The notes: generated by a model not told the origin, from the sequence alone. Shown: positions 37,801-46,865, counted from the stretch's first letter. The stretch is 64,000 nt of DNA from Megalobrama amblycephala (GCF_018812025.1 NC_063066.1:4597382-4661381), one strand, 5' to 3'. Translations and numbers: made by a program.

Positions 37801-40800
37801 CCCCCAGCTCTCGACTATAATACAGTGCATTTACAAAGTTCACACAGCTAATATAACCCTCAAATGGATCTTTGCAAGATGTTTGTCATGCATGCTGCAT
37901 GCATGCGTCGGATCATGTGAGTAAAGTATTTATTTGGATGTTTACATTTGATTCTGAATGAGTTTGATAGTGCTCCGTGGCTAAAGCTAACATTACACAC
38001 TGTTGGAGAGATTTATAAAGAATGAAGTTTTGTTTATGAATTACACAGACTGCAAGTGTTTAAAAATGAAAATAGCGACGGCTCTTGTCTCCGTGAATAC
38101 AGTAAGAAACGATGGTAACTTTAACCACATTTAACAGTACATTAGCAACATGCTAACGAAATATTTAGAAAGACAATTTACAAATATCAGTAAAAATATC
38201 ATGATATCATGGATCATGTCAGTTATTATTGCTCCATCTGCCATTTTTCGCTGTTGTTCTTGCTTGCTTACCTAGTCTGATGATTCAGCTGTGCACAGAT
38301 CCAGACGTTAATACTGGCTGCCCTTTTCTAATGCCTTGAACATGAGCTGGCATATGCAAATATTGGGGGCGTACATATTAATGATCCTGACTGTTACGTA
38401 ACAGTCGGTGTTATGTTGAGGTTCGCCTGTTTTCCGAAGGTCTTTTAAACAAATGAGATTTACATAAGAAGGAGGAAACAATGGAGTTTGAAACTCAATG
38501 TATGTCTTTTCCATGTACTGAACTCTTGTTAATTGTAAATTCAATTTTTGATTCTAGGGCACCTTTAAACATTTGCACTGGAAAACAACTTATAAATACT
38601 GAGGAAGAACATCACTGTTTTACTAATACAACTCATCGTGTTTCTCCTTTGACATTTTACATTTAGAGAACATATTGATGTATTGATTTCCCTTCAATTA
38701 ATTACTTAAATATTCTTTAATTGGTCTTAAAACGGTCTGCAGAAATCCTGATGCCTGTCTTGGCAAAATCACAGTGATCCTTCTAACAGCCAGGTTTAAC
38801 GTAATAAACTAATTTTTAAAAATGTATTGATTTATTTATTGCAACTGGACAAAGGGATAATGTTGTCTGTTGAAAATGTTCATGTGTGTTTTAAATATAT
38901 ATATATATATATATATTTCTTGCATACTATCAGCACAACAATTGCTGGTGAAAGCCTTTGGTAATGCTATGACTGACATCTGCTGGTCAAGTAGAGTTAA
39001 AGCACTCTTTCAAATCAGCTCTCATCAATCTGCAGGATAAAGACCTTTAAATGTGTGAATTTGAGTGTCTTGATAGGACTTCTAATTTGTATTTTTCTTC
39101 AGGCCCGAGGGGATATGTGCCCGCCTCAAAACTGACACGCTACCACCAGTTAACTGTTGACCCGCCGCAGTCTCCTCATCTGAACGTCATGCCCACCGGT
39201 CCAGGACCCCGAAGACACTCCTACACACCTGGAGCCCAGCCGCTCCCAACCGTCGTGACCACACCCTGTTTTCAGGTGAGTGACACAGACATGCGCTTTG
39301 ACTGACGGGTCATAAGGCCGCCTAGTTACTCGGTCTGATTCGTGTGTCAAACAGAACGGGACCTTTGGAGATTGATGGCAGGTCTGCGGTATCTCATGAT
39401 CATCAATCACACACTTCAGCATTTGTGAATTCAGTATTGGAAGAACAGAAATGAACTGCCGCTCCTTGTCAGCAGAACTGACGTACTCTATCACGGCCAC
39501 CTACGCACACACGCGGCACCCACACATACACACTGATTCAGTCATCTGCATGATCTGACTTTCAAATGGTTCCATATCGTTATGGCTTCATGTTTAGGAA
39601 AGCAGAAATGTCAGAGGTAGATCTTGACTCTGGGAGGTACACTGCTGTTGTGACTGTAAAAATGTGACTACGTTTTCTAAACCTCCACGAGTTGTTTATC
39701 ATTGTGACAGTGCAGAAATTCTCTTTCAGCTTGTGAGAAAACATGACCGGCTAACATTACAGCTCCCAGATGAATTATATATCCAGTTTTTGTAGTCTCA
39801 GGTTATATAACTTTGCATTTACAAAGCATTGTTTTCCGAAAACAATATTTTCTGAAGAAAATGTAAGTTGTTGTAGATAATCCATTACACATCTCAGTAT
39901 GCAAGGATAGATCTGCCGCTACTTCTTTTTTATTGCAGCTTCACCATTTAGGGCCCTATTTTAACGATCTAAGGCTATGTTCACGCTGCGAGCCTTAATG
40001 CTCAATTTTCTGGGTTTTTTTTTGTATAGCTGTTCACATTGTTGTTTTAATTGCGGCCAATATCAGATTTCCAGTGTGAACAGATCATGTTTCTGAACTG
40101 ACTTGCATGCACAAAAGATGGGGTTTCCAGGTTTTTACCACAAAATCCACTTAATTGCTTCTCAAAACTTGTCCAAAACTAGCCCAATTTCATTCCGTGG
40201 GGTATCCCAGTAAAAATTGCATTCCGGGGGATAAATATCACGTTAATGCATTCGCTTTAACCCACTGAGTTGCAAAACAACCCGCAGCAACAGTGGAAAA
40301 AAGTGACAATTTTGTGGGAAAATCACAGACTTGGCAACACACACAGTGCGCTGTCATAATGAAGGGCCGAGGGCATTAAAGTAAGCAATTAAGCATTTTT
40401 TTATAGTGTGATCTGCTACAGGAAGGCAGCAAAATTATGCATAGGAAATATGAAAAATAAAGACAATAATGTGACAAAAGAGTTTTGAATCTTTGATACG
40501 AGCCCTCGTGTTTTGCTTGTGTCAGACCTTGTATTATAGAGTTGTCTCTGTAATACTTGCGTCACTTCTTCTACTGACTACCCTTCACATCTGTTTTAAT
40601 AATTTGGGTATGTAAAATCTTTGAATAGACTCCCATGAGCGCAGAATTGTGTGACGTAAAAATCACATGCGGTCACATTACAAAACATCTGACCCGTATC
40701 GAATTTAGTACCACATATGGAAGTGGCACAAATCAGATCAGAATTGAAAAGATCCAATTCCATGTGGTTTGTACTATTCACACTGTCATGGGAAAACAGA

Positions 40801-42504
40801 TATGAGTCACATGTGGGCAAAAAAATCAGATTTGGGCCACATTTACCTGCAGTGTGAACGTAGCCTAAGTGCAAGGCGCAGGTGCACTTAGGGCGTATAC
40901 GAATCCGCTTTTGTTAGTTTAATGATAAAATTGGTCGGCCAGGCGCATGGTCCAAAAGGGTTGTACCTAGTCTCTTAATGAGTCATGGGTGTGTTTTGGG
41001 TGTCAAAGTCCCTTTAAGACAAGCCATTTCACTCAGCGGCCATCTTTGAAACGCCTCTCGGGCATTCAAGTGCAGCTCCTATCACTTTTAATGGGGAAAC
41101 CTCAAATTCTCCAAAGCTGTTTGCCAAGATTTCGATTTACATTTCATATATATCACCAATGAAATCTGACAACAACGGTCTCATAAATTTTGTTTCTAAA
41201 CGCTTGAATCGTGACAAAAAAACTGTATTTTTCAGGTTAGATCAAGCTAATGCACATGCGCAGTCATAAAAGCGCGTCTCGTGTCTTATTTTGGATCCGC
41301 GCATCTGACTGTTTCTATAGGAACCGGAGTTTCTAACGGCCGCGCAATGACTTTACCAATTGGCGATTGGCTCTTATTTAGATGGCCGGACTTATTCCGC
41401 CATATTGCGCGTTGCACTTTCTCCCATTCAAAACAATAAGAGTGACATGTCTTGTGTTATTCTATAGTCTTTGGTAATGTGCAATAAGCCAATCAGAGTC
41501 TCATCTCCCATTCCCTTTAAAAGCTTTTAAAAGCGGATTGCTATTTACGTGGCGGAAAATATGTAGGCGCATATTACTAACGCGCCCTTTAAATAACAAA
41601 AAAATACTGCGGCATTGACTTTAGAGCAGGTTTTTGTTGGTCAATGGCGCAGTTGTTTTCAGTGTCCTCAAAATAGCAACATGCCAACAATGCACCTGAG
41701 CACACCTCATTTTCAGACCAGCATTTCCATGGGCGAACAGATGGGTGCGAGTGCATTTGCTATTTAAACAACGGGTGCTGGACATGAAAATAAAAACAGC
41801 ATCGGGCTGAAACTAGCAAAAAACACTTGCGTCACAATGCGCCGGGTGTATGATAGGGCCCTTAGAGTTAGAGATGTTCAATTCCCTGTGAGAAAGTGTG
41901 ATGCTAGCCTTGGCAAACACCACTCATGATGAACATGATTCATAAAGCATTATCGCTGTTAGCCACAGGGGGGAGCACTTCATCTAATTTCTCTTTTCAG
42001 TTTTTATTTTTCCACCCAGCTTTTTTTTTATTCCCTTATAAGCTATAATATCATAAACCTCCCACTCTTAACACTTGAACATGTCTCAAGCACATTGTGT
42101 AACACTGAATACCACTTAAATCTAAAAACATGTTGCATATACTCAACAGAGCAGAGCACTCAAACACATTCATTCTCTAGGCAGATTTCAGTCTCAGTTG
42201 TTCAGTTTTGTTGTTTGTGTGGGTTTTGCCAATGACTCACAGAAAAGAACTCATTCCAAACCAGACTGAAACTCTCTCTATTCTCCATTTGCAGGTGTAC
42301 GCAGGCTATGACTTCACGGCGAGGAGCGGTCAGGAGCTTTCTCTGAGGGCTGGTGAGCCGGTGCGGGTGGTGGAGCCTCACGATAAGCGTGGAAACAAGG
42401 AATGGAGTCTGGTGGAGGCGCGTGGCAAGAGAGGCTACGTCCCCTCCAACTACCTTGCCATCCTCCCCTCTGTGATCGCCTCACCCACCTTCCCTTATCG
42501 CTAG
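22579..42504 (+). CDS. arhgef37: arhgef37: Rho guanine nucleotide exchange factor 37 (DH-BAR-SH3-SH3), 12 coding exons
   Basis: The twelve exons are 22579-22866, 23718-23847, 25127-25274, 25407-25606, 25748-25878, 28104-28208, 28482-28595, 30607-30924, 34319-34447, 36257-36452, 39103-39275 and 42295-42504. All junctions are GT-AG and in phase, giving 2142 nt and 713 residues. The remembered human ARHGEF37 is about 675 residues and matches in order along the whole length. Residues 1-62 are acidic, then Glu/Ala/Arg-rich and probably helical. The DH domain spans about 66-255, including the conserved segment [14 protein letters not shown] near 203-216. A BAR domain follows at about 275-480 and takes the place of a PH domain, as in the Tuba/ARHGEF37/ARHGEF38 group. 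SH3 domains lie at about 545-600 and 646-702. By family the product should activate Rho GTPases (Cdc42 is reported for human ARHGEF37) at curved membrane. The start ATG has G at -3 and +4. The identity is strong. The precise substrate is inferred from the family. Confidence 0.93.
23246..23475 (-). repeat. GGTAACACTTTA-family repeat in intron 1 of the coding region
   Basis: It has the blocks aggatattggctgtttacta, attaatgccttattctgcat and ctattaataagcagtaaatg, shared with copies at 24155-24405, 24752-25015 and 62408-63760. Confidence 0.6.
23718..23847 (+). CDS. arhgef37: arhgef37 coding exon 2 (DH domain)
   Basis: The acceptor is cttgcag and the donor gtgagt. The exon is 130 nt, phase 0 in and phase 1 out. 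It encodes residues 97-139, with [16 protein letters not shown] aligning to the LFSNIDDI segment of human ARHGEF37. Confidence 0.9.
24155..24405 (+). repeat. GGTAACACTTTA-family repeat, copy 2
   Basis: It begins ggtaacactttacactttgt and ends near aactagttaaaataccctaa. It lies opposite in orientation to the copies at 23246 and 24752. Confidence 0.65.
24425..24750 (+). repeat. interspersed repeat with retroelement-like 3' tail, copy 2
   Basis: Same family as 8700-9165, ending ctgaataaaagtattaattt followed by A-rich sequence. It lies between the two inverted GGTAACACTTTA repeats of this intron. Confidence 0.6.
24752..25015 (-). repeat. GGTAACACTTTA-family repeat, copy 3
   Basis: It reads cggtaacacttactttaggg inward and carries the same blocks as 24155-24405 in reverse. 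Together they form an inverted pair within one intron, ending about 110 bp before exon 3. Confidence 0.65.
25127..25274 (+). CDS. arhgef37: arhgef37 coding exon 3 (DH domain)
   Basis: The acceptor is tttctctcag and the donor gtaagt. The exon is 148 nt, phase 1 in and phase 2 out. It encodes the central DH helices ([20 protein letters not shown]), corresponding to the human segment FLEFQEELEQVYKVYCASY. Confidence 0.9.
25407..25606 (+). CDS. arhgef37: arhgef37 coding exon 4 (DH conserved region 3)
   Basis: The acceptor is ctgtcttcag and the donor gtgaga. The exon is 200 nt, phase 2 in and phase 1 out. It holds the most conserved DH element ([20 protein letters not shown]) and the last DH helix ending INEYKRF. 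The domain is intact, with no missing hallmark residue visible. Confidence 0.92.
25748..25878 (+). CDS. arhgef37: arhgef37 coding exon 5 (DH-BAR linker)
   Basis: The acceptor is ctggcccag and the donor gtaact. The exon is 131 nt, phase 1 in and phase 0 out. It encodes [17 protein letters not shown] followed by a basic segment ([16 protein letters not shown]), matching the linker before the BAR domain of ARHGEF37. Confidence 0.9.
25923..26016. mobile_element. 94-bp miniature hairpin of the TTAA family
   Basis: TTAA flanks at 25919-25922 and 26017-26020. Arms of about 38 bp (AGGGTTAGTTCACCCAAAAA onward) are joined by an 18-nt loop. It is an internally deleted member of the family represented at 18927-19400, lying 44 bp past the exon 5 donor. 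Confidence 0.8.
26443..27398 (+). mobile_element. TTAA-flanked element, family A copy 3
   Basis: TTAA at 26439-26442 and 27399-27402, with ends AGGTGCTCTAGAATC and CGGCACCT. The central palindrome is perfect at 26611-26632. Located in the intron between exons 5 and 6 of arhgef37, same orientation as copy 1. Confidence 0.8.
27588..27870. repeat. unassigned interspersed repeat
   Basis: Begins gaccacaaaaccagtcataa and continues through gataggacaatatttggccg. The wording is familiar from repeats in fish genomes, but no second copy is in this window and no family is assigned. Confidence 0.35.
28104..28208 (+). CDS. arhgef37: arhgef37 coding exon 6 (BAR domain)
   Basis: The acceptor is cccatcatag and the donor gtttgg. 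The exon is 105 nt, phase 0 on both sides. It encodes [20 protein letters not shown] through the first BAR helix (MEAYLHYLQ), aligning with DKEFDDLEERFQWV in the human protein. It is preceded by a 2.2-kb intron filled by transposons. Confidence 0.88.
28482..28595 (+). CDS. arhgef37: arhgef37 coding exon 7 (BAR domain)
   Basis: The acceptor is ctgtgtacag and the donor gtaaga. The exon is 114 nt, phase 0 on both sides. It encodes [16 protein letters not shown] through IYPSY. It aligns to the less conserved loop and helix of the BAR domain in human ARHGEF37. Confidence 0.87.
28733..29085 (-). pseudogene. Tc1-like transposase C-terminal fragment
   Basis: On the minus strand, broken frames read [20 protein letters not shown] (the second Asp region), then, after a frameshift, [20 protein letters not shown] (catalytic Glu region of Tc1 transposases). 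The remainder is missing. It includes a 24-bp perfect hairpin at 28841-28899. Located in the intron between exons 7 and 8. Confidence 0.6.
28841..28899. repeat. 24-bp perfect stem-loop
   Basis: TGATGCACCTCTTGATGGAA plus ATAA pairs exactly with 28876-28899, with an 11-nt loop. One arm is in the Tc1 transposase remnant, so the structure is a local inverted duplication of transposon sequence. Confidence 0.8.
29210..29912. mobile_element. TTAA hairpin-family element, right end lost
   Basis: Starts after TTAA (29206-29209) with AGGGTTAGTTCACCCAAAAA. The internal right arm is recognisable to about 29912 (ggatttcatcaaaaatatctt), but the outer arm is gone. It is interrupted by a separate insertion at 29503-29720. 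Confidence 0.6.
29503..29720. mobile_element. about 218-bp MITE with CTAGTGATG ends
   Basis: Ends atctagtgatg and catcactagat are inverted repeats. Inner inverted blocks around ttcgaatcagtggttc and gaaccactgattcgaa add further pairing. It interrupts the TTAA element at 29210. Confidence 0.6.
30607..30924 (+). CDS. arhgef37: arhgef37 coding exon 8 (BAR domain core)
   Basis: The acceptor is gctactcacag and the donor gtactt. The exon is 318 nt, phase 0 on both sides. It encodes [20 protein letters not shown], then [12 protein letters not shown] and [10 protein letters not shown]. These are the longest well-conserved BAR helices shared with human ARHGEF37 and the Tuba family. A hAT-like element begins 44 bp past its donor. 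Confidence 0.92.
31344..32002. mobile_element. 659-bp palindromic TTAA element (GATTAGTTCACTTT)
   Basis: TTAA at 31340-31343 and 32003-32006. Ends AAGATTAGTTCACTTTCAAA and its complement. Arms of roughly 290 bp pair across a short centre near 31665-31725. No coding capacity. Confidence 0.8.
32432..33106. mobile_element. 675-bp TTAA element with AGGTCCCGTT ends
   Basis: TTAA at 32428-32431 and 33107-33110. Terminal repeats AGGTCCCGTT, extending to TTTC/CTTC. Interior without a transposase. Confidence 0.75.
33568..33914. mobile_element. 347-bp Tc1/mariner-type MITE
   Basis: Flanked by TA (33566-33567 and 33915-33916). About 27-bp terminal repeats beginning CAGTCAAACCAAAAATTATT and CAGTCAATCCAAAATTTATT. 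A TA target and CAGT ends fit Tc1/mariner. Confidence 0.75.
34319..34447 (+). CDS. arhgef37: arhgef37 coding exon 9 (end of BAR domain)
   Basis: The acceptor is ctcctggcag and the donor gtcagt. The exon is 129 nt, phase 0 on both sides. It encodes [20 protein letters not shown] and continues to NAPIVQ. It is the final BAR helix and the start of the linker to the first SH3. Confidence 0.88.
34928..35698. mobile_element. TTAA hairpin-family element, left end truncated
   Basis: The right end CTAACCCT is followed by TTAA (35699-35702). The left arm starts internally at about tcattaatttctcaccctca. A 21-base-plus T-run lies near 35020. Located between exons 9 and 10. Confidence 0.65.
35703..36256. 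other. intron sequence before exon 10, nothing recognised
   Basis: Single-copy in the window. No repeats, exon or RNA signal noted. Confidence 0.5.
36257..36452 (+). CDS. arhgef37: arhgef37 coding exon 10 (first SH3 domain)
   Basis: The acceptor is gacgtctcag and the donor gtaaaa. The exon is 196 nt, phase 0 in and phase 1 out. It encodes [20 protein letters not shown], the RT-loop half of SH3-1, and ends at RRWLVDAGG. The usual ALYDY motif is absent, as it is in human ARHGEF37, so this SH3 is atypical. Confidence 0.9.
37032..37226. mobile_element. 195-bp MITE with TTGGTCCTGGAACAACATTCC-type ends
   Basis: Left and right ends are inverted repeats with 20 of 21 positions matching. A tttaggggtagggttaag motif lies inside. 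It is in the intron between exons 10 and 11. Confidence 0.55.
37634..38564 (-). mobile_element. TTAA-flanked element, family A copy 4 (reverse, end-deleted)
   Basis: TTAA at 37630-37633 and 38565-38568. The right end is intact (GGGCACCT). The other end has lost about 26 bp just inside its first two bases. The central palindrome at 38387-38408 has one substitution. It sits within a repeat made of gtcttaaaaaggtcttaaa-type units. Confidence 0.75.
38898..38916. repeat. (TA)n microsatellite
   Basis: Short TA run in the intron between exons 10 and 11. Confidence 0.85.
39103..39275 (+). CDS. arhgef37: arhgef37 coding exon 11 (end of SH3-1 and linker)
   Basis: The acceptor is tttttcttcag and the donor gtgagt. 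The exon is 173 nt, phase 1 in and phase 0 out. It completes SH3-1 (RGYVPASKL), followed by a Pro-rich linker that is probably flexible. Confidence 0.9.
39972..40866. mobile_element. nested hAT-like element with AGGCTATGTTCAC ends
   Basis: Inverted ends AGGCTATGTTCACGCTGC and AGGCTACGTTCACACTGC. It itself holds a GTTGCCA-family insertion (40121-40340). Its removal rejoins the outer Harbinger-like sequence around gatctaagtgcaagg. Confidence 0.55.
40121..40340 (-). repeat. GTTGCCA-ended repeat, copy 1
   Basis: Shares ggtttccaggtttttaccac-type and agacttggcaacac blocks with 43439-43681 (opposite orientation) and part of 60877-61024. A short DNA element is likely. Confidence 0.5.
41004..41473 (+). 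mobile_element. 470-bp CAAAG-ended element, copy 1
   Basis: Matches 63123-63594 in reverse along its full length (fttgaaacgcctctcggg-type, gcgcgttgcactttctccca and others). Ends CAAAGTC and GTCTTTG. CpG-rich, non-coding. Confidence 0.65.
41962..41979 (+). promoter_or_regulatory. CTCF-like motif
   Basis: GCCACAGGGGGGAGCACT resembles the CTCF core. It lies about 315 bp upstream of the last coding exon. Confidence 0.3.
42295..42504 (+). CDS. arhgef37: arhgef37 coding exon 12 (second SH3 domain, stop)
   Basis: The acceptor is ccatttgcag and the TAG stop is at 42502-42504. It encodes 69 residues forming a canonical SH3. The visible hallmarks are YAGYDF, the acidic/Arg RT loop, [19 protein letters not shown] and a short tail. 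The tail ends in PYR rather than the longer human end. Confidence 0.93.
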   Translation: MYAGYDFTARSGQELSLRAGEPVRVVEPHDKRGNKEWSLVEARGKRGYVPSNYLAILPSVIASPTFPYR

Positions 42505-43151
42505 CTCTGAATAATATCCATGAAAGAACATCATCTCCTGTTGATATGAGTCTTCGAGCCAGTACCCAAACACACACAGACCATAAGAAGCACTTTCCCT
42601 GAAGGGCTCTTCATACGTGAGGGGGCGGATGGCTGCTGTTTGATGCGTCGTTTGACTGGTGTATGTACTGGAGTGGTGCTTGGGCCCTGCTGTGGAGTGG
42701 TCGTCCGTATACTTGATCTCCGCTTCGCCCAGGGCTGTTACTGTTGGAGATCTTTTTATCCAATGAGAGAAGAGCTGCAGGGGCAGGCAGACACATGGCT
42801 ACTGCTGGAGTGCGCTGTTTCCTGCAATTACCGCTTGGATCAACACCTCAGCTGTCCTTCGAAATGATGATTTGGGCAGCCCTGGTACTACTTGCCTGCT
42901 TCACTGTCTTACTACTGAAGAAAATGAGAATATTTGGAGTTTTGCTTGTTTTATGAGTCAAAGCTCTTTTGCACTGGTTCCCAGCTTATTGAGATGACTA
43001 ATATGCTGACTTAAAGACATTCTTACTTTTGCATTTTAATAATACTTGATGGACAGTTTTATAGTTATTTAAATTTGTACAGTGGATCTAAAAAGTATTT
43101 GGACACTAAGGACACAAATTAATGTCCTAAAAATAATGCATTGGAAATAAA
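42505..43151 (+). other. arhgef37: arhgef37 3' UTR to first AATAAA
   Basis: No splice acceptor or further coding exon is visible after the stop. The first AATAAA is at 43146-43151, inside the left terminal repeat region of a Tc1-like element starting near 43080. A second AATAAA lies near 45077, so a long alternative 3' UTR is possible. Poly(A) usage cannot be decided from sequence. Confidence 0.4.
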
Positions 43152-44205
43152 ATATTAATCCAAGTGACATTATAAAAGCACCAATACACTTCCCAAGCAG
43201 AGCTTTTCACATAAAGCGGTCGGCTAATATATTGTCAATGCTGATAATTGCCTCTTTTTTTAATATTTGCAAAAGCTGAAATGTTTTTCTGCTTGCCTGA
43301 TAAATGTTGGCAGACTTTTATTTTGACAGCGATGAGAATGTTGGTGTCTAAAAGCAGATGCATAATTCTATGTAATTCTATGCATATAATTCTAATTCCA
43401 AATTGTATGCGGAAAGGAGAATTCTGTTGTCACTGGAACAGTGTTGCCAAGTCTGCGCAGAATTGGGCTATTTTAACACTTTTGCCGCAGGTTTTTATAT
43501 CTGTGGGTTGAAGTGACCCCAAATAACATGATATTTAGCCTCTGGAATGTGAATTTGTCCTGGAGGAACCCTGCCAAAAAGCGGATTTTACCCCCTGGAA
43601 CGCGTGGACCCACTCTGCGAAACACGATTGGGTTTTGAGTAGCAATTGGGAGGGTTTTGTCATGGAAATCTGGCAACCCTGCACTGAAAACACATGAAAT
43701 TTTAATGTATTCACTTCAAACTACGATGCCATATATAAAATTAGCATTTGAGAGAACATGATTCCCAGTAAACACAGACTTGCCAGATTACTGAGTGCAC
43801 TAGTTTCAGTGCTTACGTCCTTTTTTGTGAAAAAATACTATAATTTGATTACTGAATCAAGAAGTTGCTATTTATTGTACAGGTTTACTTTTTTCCATAT
43901 TGATTAATGTTCTAATATTACATAAAAAATTATTAATCTTTATATTAAATATCTTTAAATATATTGGTTTTATATCAATCATTAGCCACCCTGCTTTTGA
44001 AGATATCAGCATTGCCATCAACCATCAAAAAAAAACCTATATCGGTCGACTACTAAAAAAAAGTATAGTGATGCTTTCTAGTTGTCAAACATTTGTTTGC
44101 AGATGCTGGTTGGATTGATATTTATTTATTTATTTATTTATTAATGCAGTGACATTCATACATTTTTAATTGTGTCTTAAATGTCCAAATACTCTTTGGA
44201 GGCAC
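43079..44205. mobile_element. 1.1-kb Tc1-like non-autonomous element in the 3' flank of arhgef37
   Basis: Left CAGTGGATCTAAAAAGTATT (then TGGACA) pairs with the right end (reverse complement CAGTGCCTCCAAAGAGTATT, then TGGACA). It is interrupted by the GTTGCCA-family copy at 43439-43681. A TA precedes the left end. The right flank is GG, so the duplication is not intact. Confidence 0.6.
43439..43681 (+). repeat. GTTGCCA-ended repeat, copy 2
   Basis: Ends CAGTGTTGCCAAG and CTGGCAACCCTG. Same family as 40121-40340. Interior includes acccactctgcgaaacacga. Confidence 0.6.
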
Positions 44206-45775
44206 TGGGTGGTGGTGGATATCGAAGACACTGTAATGATGCAGATTCAGAACTGCATTGTTCATAACCTCTGTGATGAAGGACTCACTGAAAGATTCAA
44301 AGGTGCAGAGGAGTTGCTGCAGTGTCCGTCATGAACAACTGTCTGCCTGCACTTGCATCTGATGTCCACTGGAGGCACCAGAGCACCCTCTGTGAAGACT
44401 GTCATGTTACCTTACTCAGTGTTGGATTAATCCCCCAAACAGAATCATATATTATTCATCTGATCCTCACAATGGCCTTAACAGGGATCCAGTGAGAGGC
44501 AGTTCGTCTCCTGGCGGTACTACCCCCTGAATATGGCATCATCTGTACATATCACTTTGAAGAGATATTTATTTTATTTATTCTTCATGTCCACTCTAAA
44601 ATTAAACAGATTCAGTCTTGAATTAAGCCATCAGAACTGTTGAAATCCATCTCATACCTTGACATTTCTGCTGTTATTATGAGAAGCTGTTATTCGTCGT
44701 GACTGAAGTCTTCTGCCTGACCTCTGAATGCTCTTATTTGTGACCAGCCAGCAGATTAAAACACTGACGTGAACGAGGCAGATTATTTCTGTCTACTGCA
44801 GAGGTTTATTTTGGAGATATGCATTGGGTTGGAGGCTGCTTTTAGCCCAAGACAAGTGCTGCTTTTCCTCTGAGAATGTGCAAATGTCACAGCAGGGCTG
44901 ATGATGACTGTGTTTTGTCATGCTGCAGGCAGAGTAGACATGCGGTTCGTTGTCCGAGAGAGCACTGCCTGTCAATCGCTCCTACTTCTGCTGAGAGCTG
45001 CTTGTCAGCAAAGCTTTGATCCTCTGAACCCCTACAGCTACTGCTTCCTCTATGCGACAGAACTCGAAGCTCTATAAATAAATTTCTCTATTCAATGGTC
45101 TAAAAATAGCTGCTTGTCGGCAGGATCCCTCTATGGCTCACCCTATTGGAGCTGTTGGGGACTGCAGCTGCGGTTCCTCTCGCTCCTCTGGGAGGTGGCA
45201 TCTCTCGCATTACATCAAATCGTGCCCTGGCCCTACTCTTCGTCTCTGCTGAAGAGCCATGGGAAAATGCTACGTAATTAGATATATAATGTATCCCTCA
45301 CAACATTACATACTATGAAGCATTTCCTAGTGAGAGAGCAAGCAAACCTTACACCCCTATTCTAGCTCCCTGTATCATGTCTGTTTGTGTGTGTATTAGA
45401 CGGAGAAGGGACGATAAGCCTTGCAGTAGGGGTTTGTAAGTCCGCAGTAAACATTGGCTGTCTTGGTGGCACTGCATATTCATATGTACACGCATGCGCA
45501 AAACCTTTTTGTATTTTTGTCTTGTTTTACAGAAATAATATCTGAACATCTTTAAAACAAAAAAATTATTCAAGTAAAATTGCATGAGATATTAAAATAT
45601 TTTTGTCAGTATATCAGTGGCACAAAGCTAACAATAATTAGTGGGATTTATGGTTAAAACAAACAAAAAAATGGCTAATAGGGTAAGATAAATGAATTCT
45701 GGTATATGATATATTCATATAAAATAAGTCTTAATGCTTTATGTAAATATTAAGTTTGTATCATATTATTAATAG
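44206..45775. other. 3' flank of arhgef37, no gene recognised
   Basis: Single-copy in the window to about 45480. An AATAAA near 45077 could end a long 3' UTR. The last 300 bp are AT-rich repeat-like sequence. No coding or RNA signal. Confidence 0.4.
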
Positions 45776-45779
45776 TAAT

Positions 45780-46865
45780 TAGGGGTCAAGCCCCGACAGG
45801 CTCATGCTAATTCAAATGAACCCTATATGAATATTTTTCTGCCATTTTGAATTTTCCGAAAAACCTATTTTTTTTTATTTTATTTTTTTTAATTCAATTT
45901 GCATGAAATTTGGTATGTAGCATCTACTCACACTTCAGGCAAAAAGTTATTAAAAGATTTTTGTTTGGCCAATCCATTCTCATATAGCACGTCAACGAAT
46001 TTGACAGCAGGCATGCAAAGATGGATTTGATGCTGTATCTTCACAATGATTTGGTGTATTGACACCAAACTAGTCATCACAAGCATGACTTTGCACAGTA
46101 TCGTCACAGCGCCACCTACTGGTGCCGAGATAGGAAAAAATGTCTATTTTTGCTTATAACCTTTGAATGCCTTGTCCTAAAATCATGAGGATGGTCTCCT
46201 TAGATTCCTTGAGGCATGCTGAGTTGAACGATATCCAATTTTCTTTGGTCGGTCATTTTGGGCATCAGCCATTTTTAATTTTGTCATAAATTGTGTTTTA
46301 CCAACGCATAAATGTATCATTACAAAACTCGGTATAAATCATTGAGGTCATGTTCTGAGAGGACCTGTAAAGTTTTAGGTCAGATGCACCCTAGAGATAT
46401 AATGAAATGTATGAAAATGCTTATAACATGAAAAATTCAACATATTGTCATTTAACTTGCATCATTAGATTTGTTGGCTTAAGCCGAGTCCTACGATACC
46501 AAATTTGCCATATTCTACCGTACTTGATGTCCGCCATATTGAATTTTATTCAAAACCTGCTTTTTCGAACTCCTCCTACAAAACGTATACGAAAATTTTG
46601 TATGAAATTTGGTTTGTAGCATCTACAGACACTCATGACAAAAGGTAATTTAAAAGATTTTTGATAATCCCAACCGTTGTTTTATACTGCGTCAACAAAT
46701 TTCACTGTGAGCATGCCAAAATGGATATGCGGCTGTATCTCTGCAAAGGTTTTGTGTATTGACACGAAACTTGGTACATGTCATCACAGGCATGACTTGA
46801 GGGTGCAGGCAGAGTTTTGTCATAGCGCCACCTACTGCTCAGAAGTTATAAACCATGTTGTTATG
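45780..46865. repeat. interspersed repeat with an internal direct duplication
   Basis: Two related blocks (about 45895-46125 and 46595-46845) share tgaaatttggtatgtagcat, the gtgtattgacac segment and gcgccacctactg. Starts gtcaagccccgacagg. Non-coding. Confidence 0.55.

Larger units (their letters stand above)
39951..41861. mobile_element. 1.9-kb Harbinger-like element with TTA target duplication
   Basis: GGGCCCTAT termini are flanked by TTA on both sides (39948-39950 and 41862-41864). A 3-bp TTA duplication fits PIF/Harbinger. It is interrupted by a hAT-like element (39972-40866) and a CAAAG-ended element (41004-41473). No transposase is visible. Confidence 0.6.
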
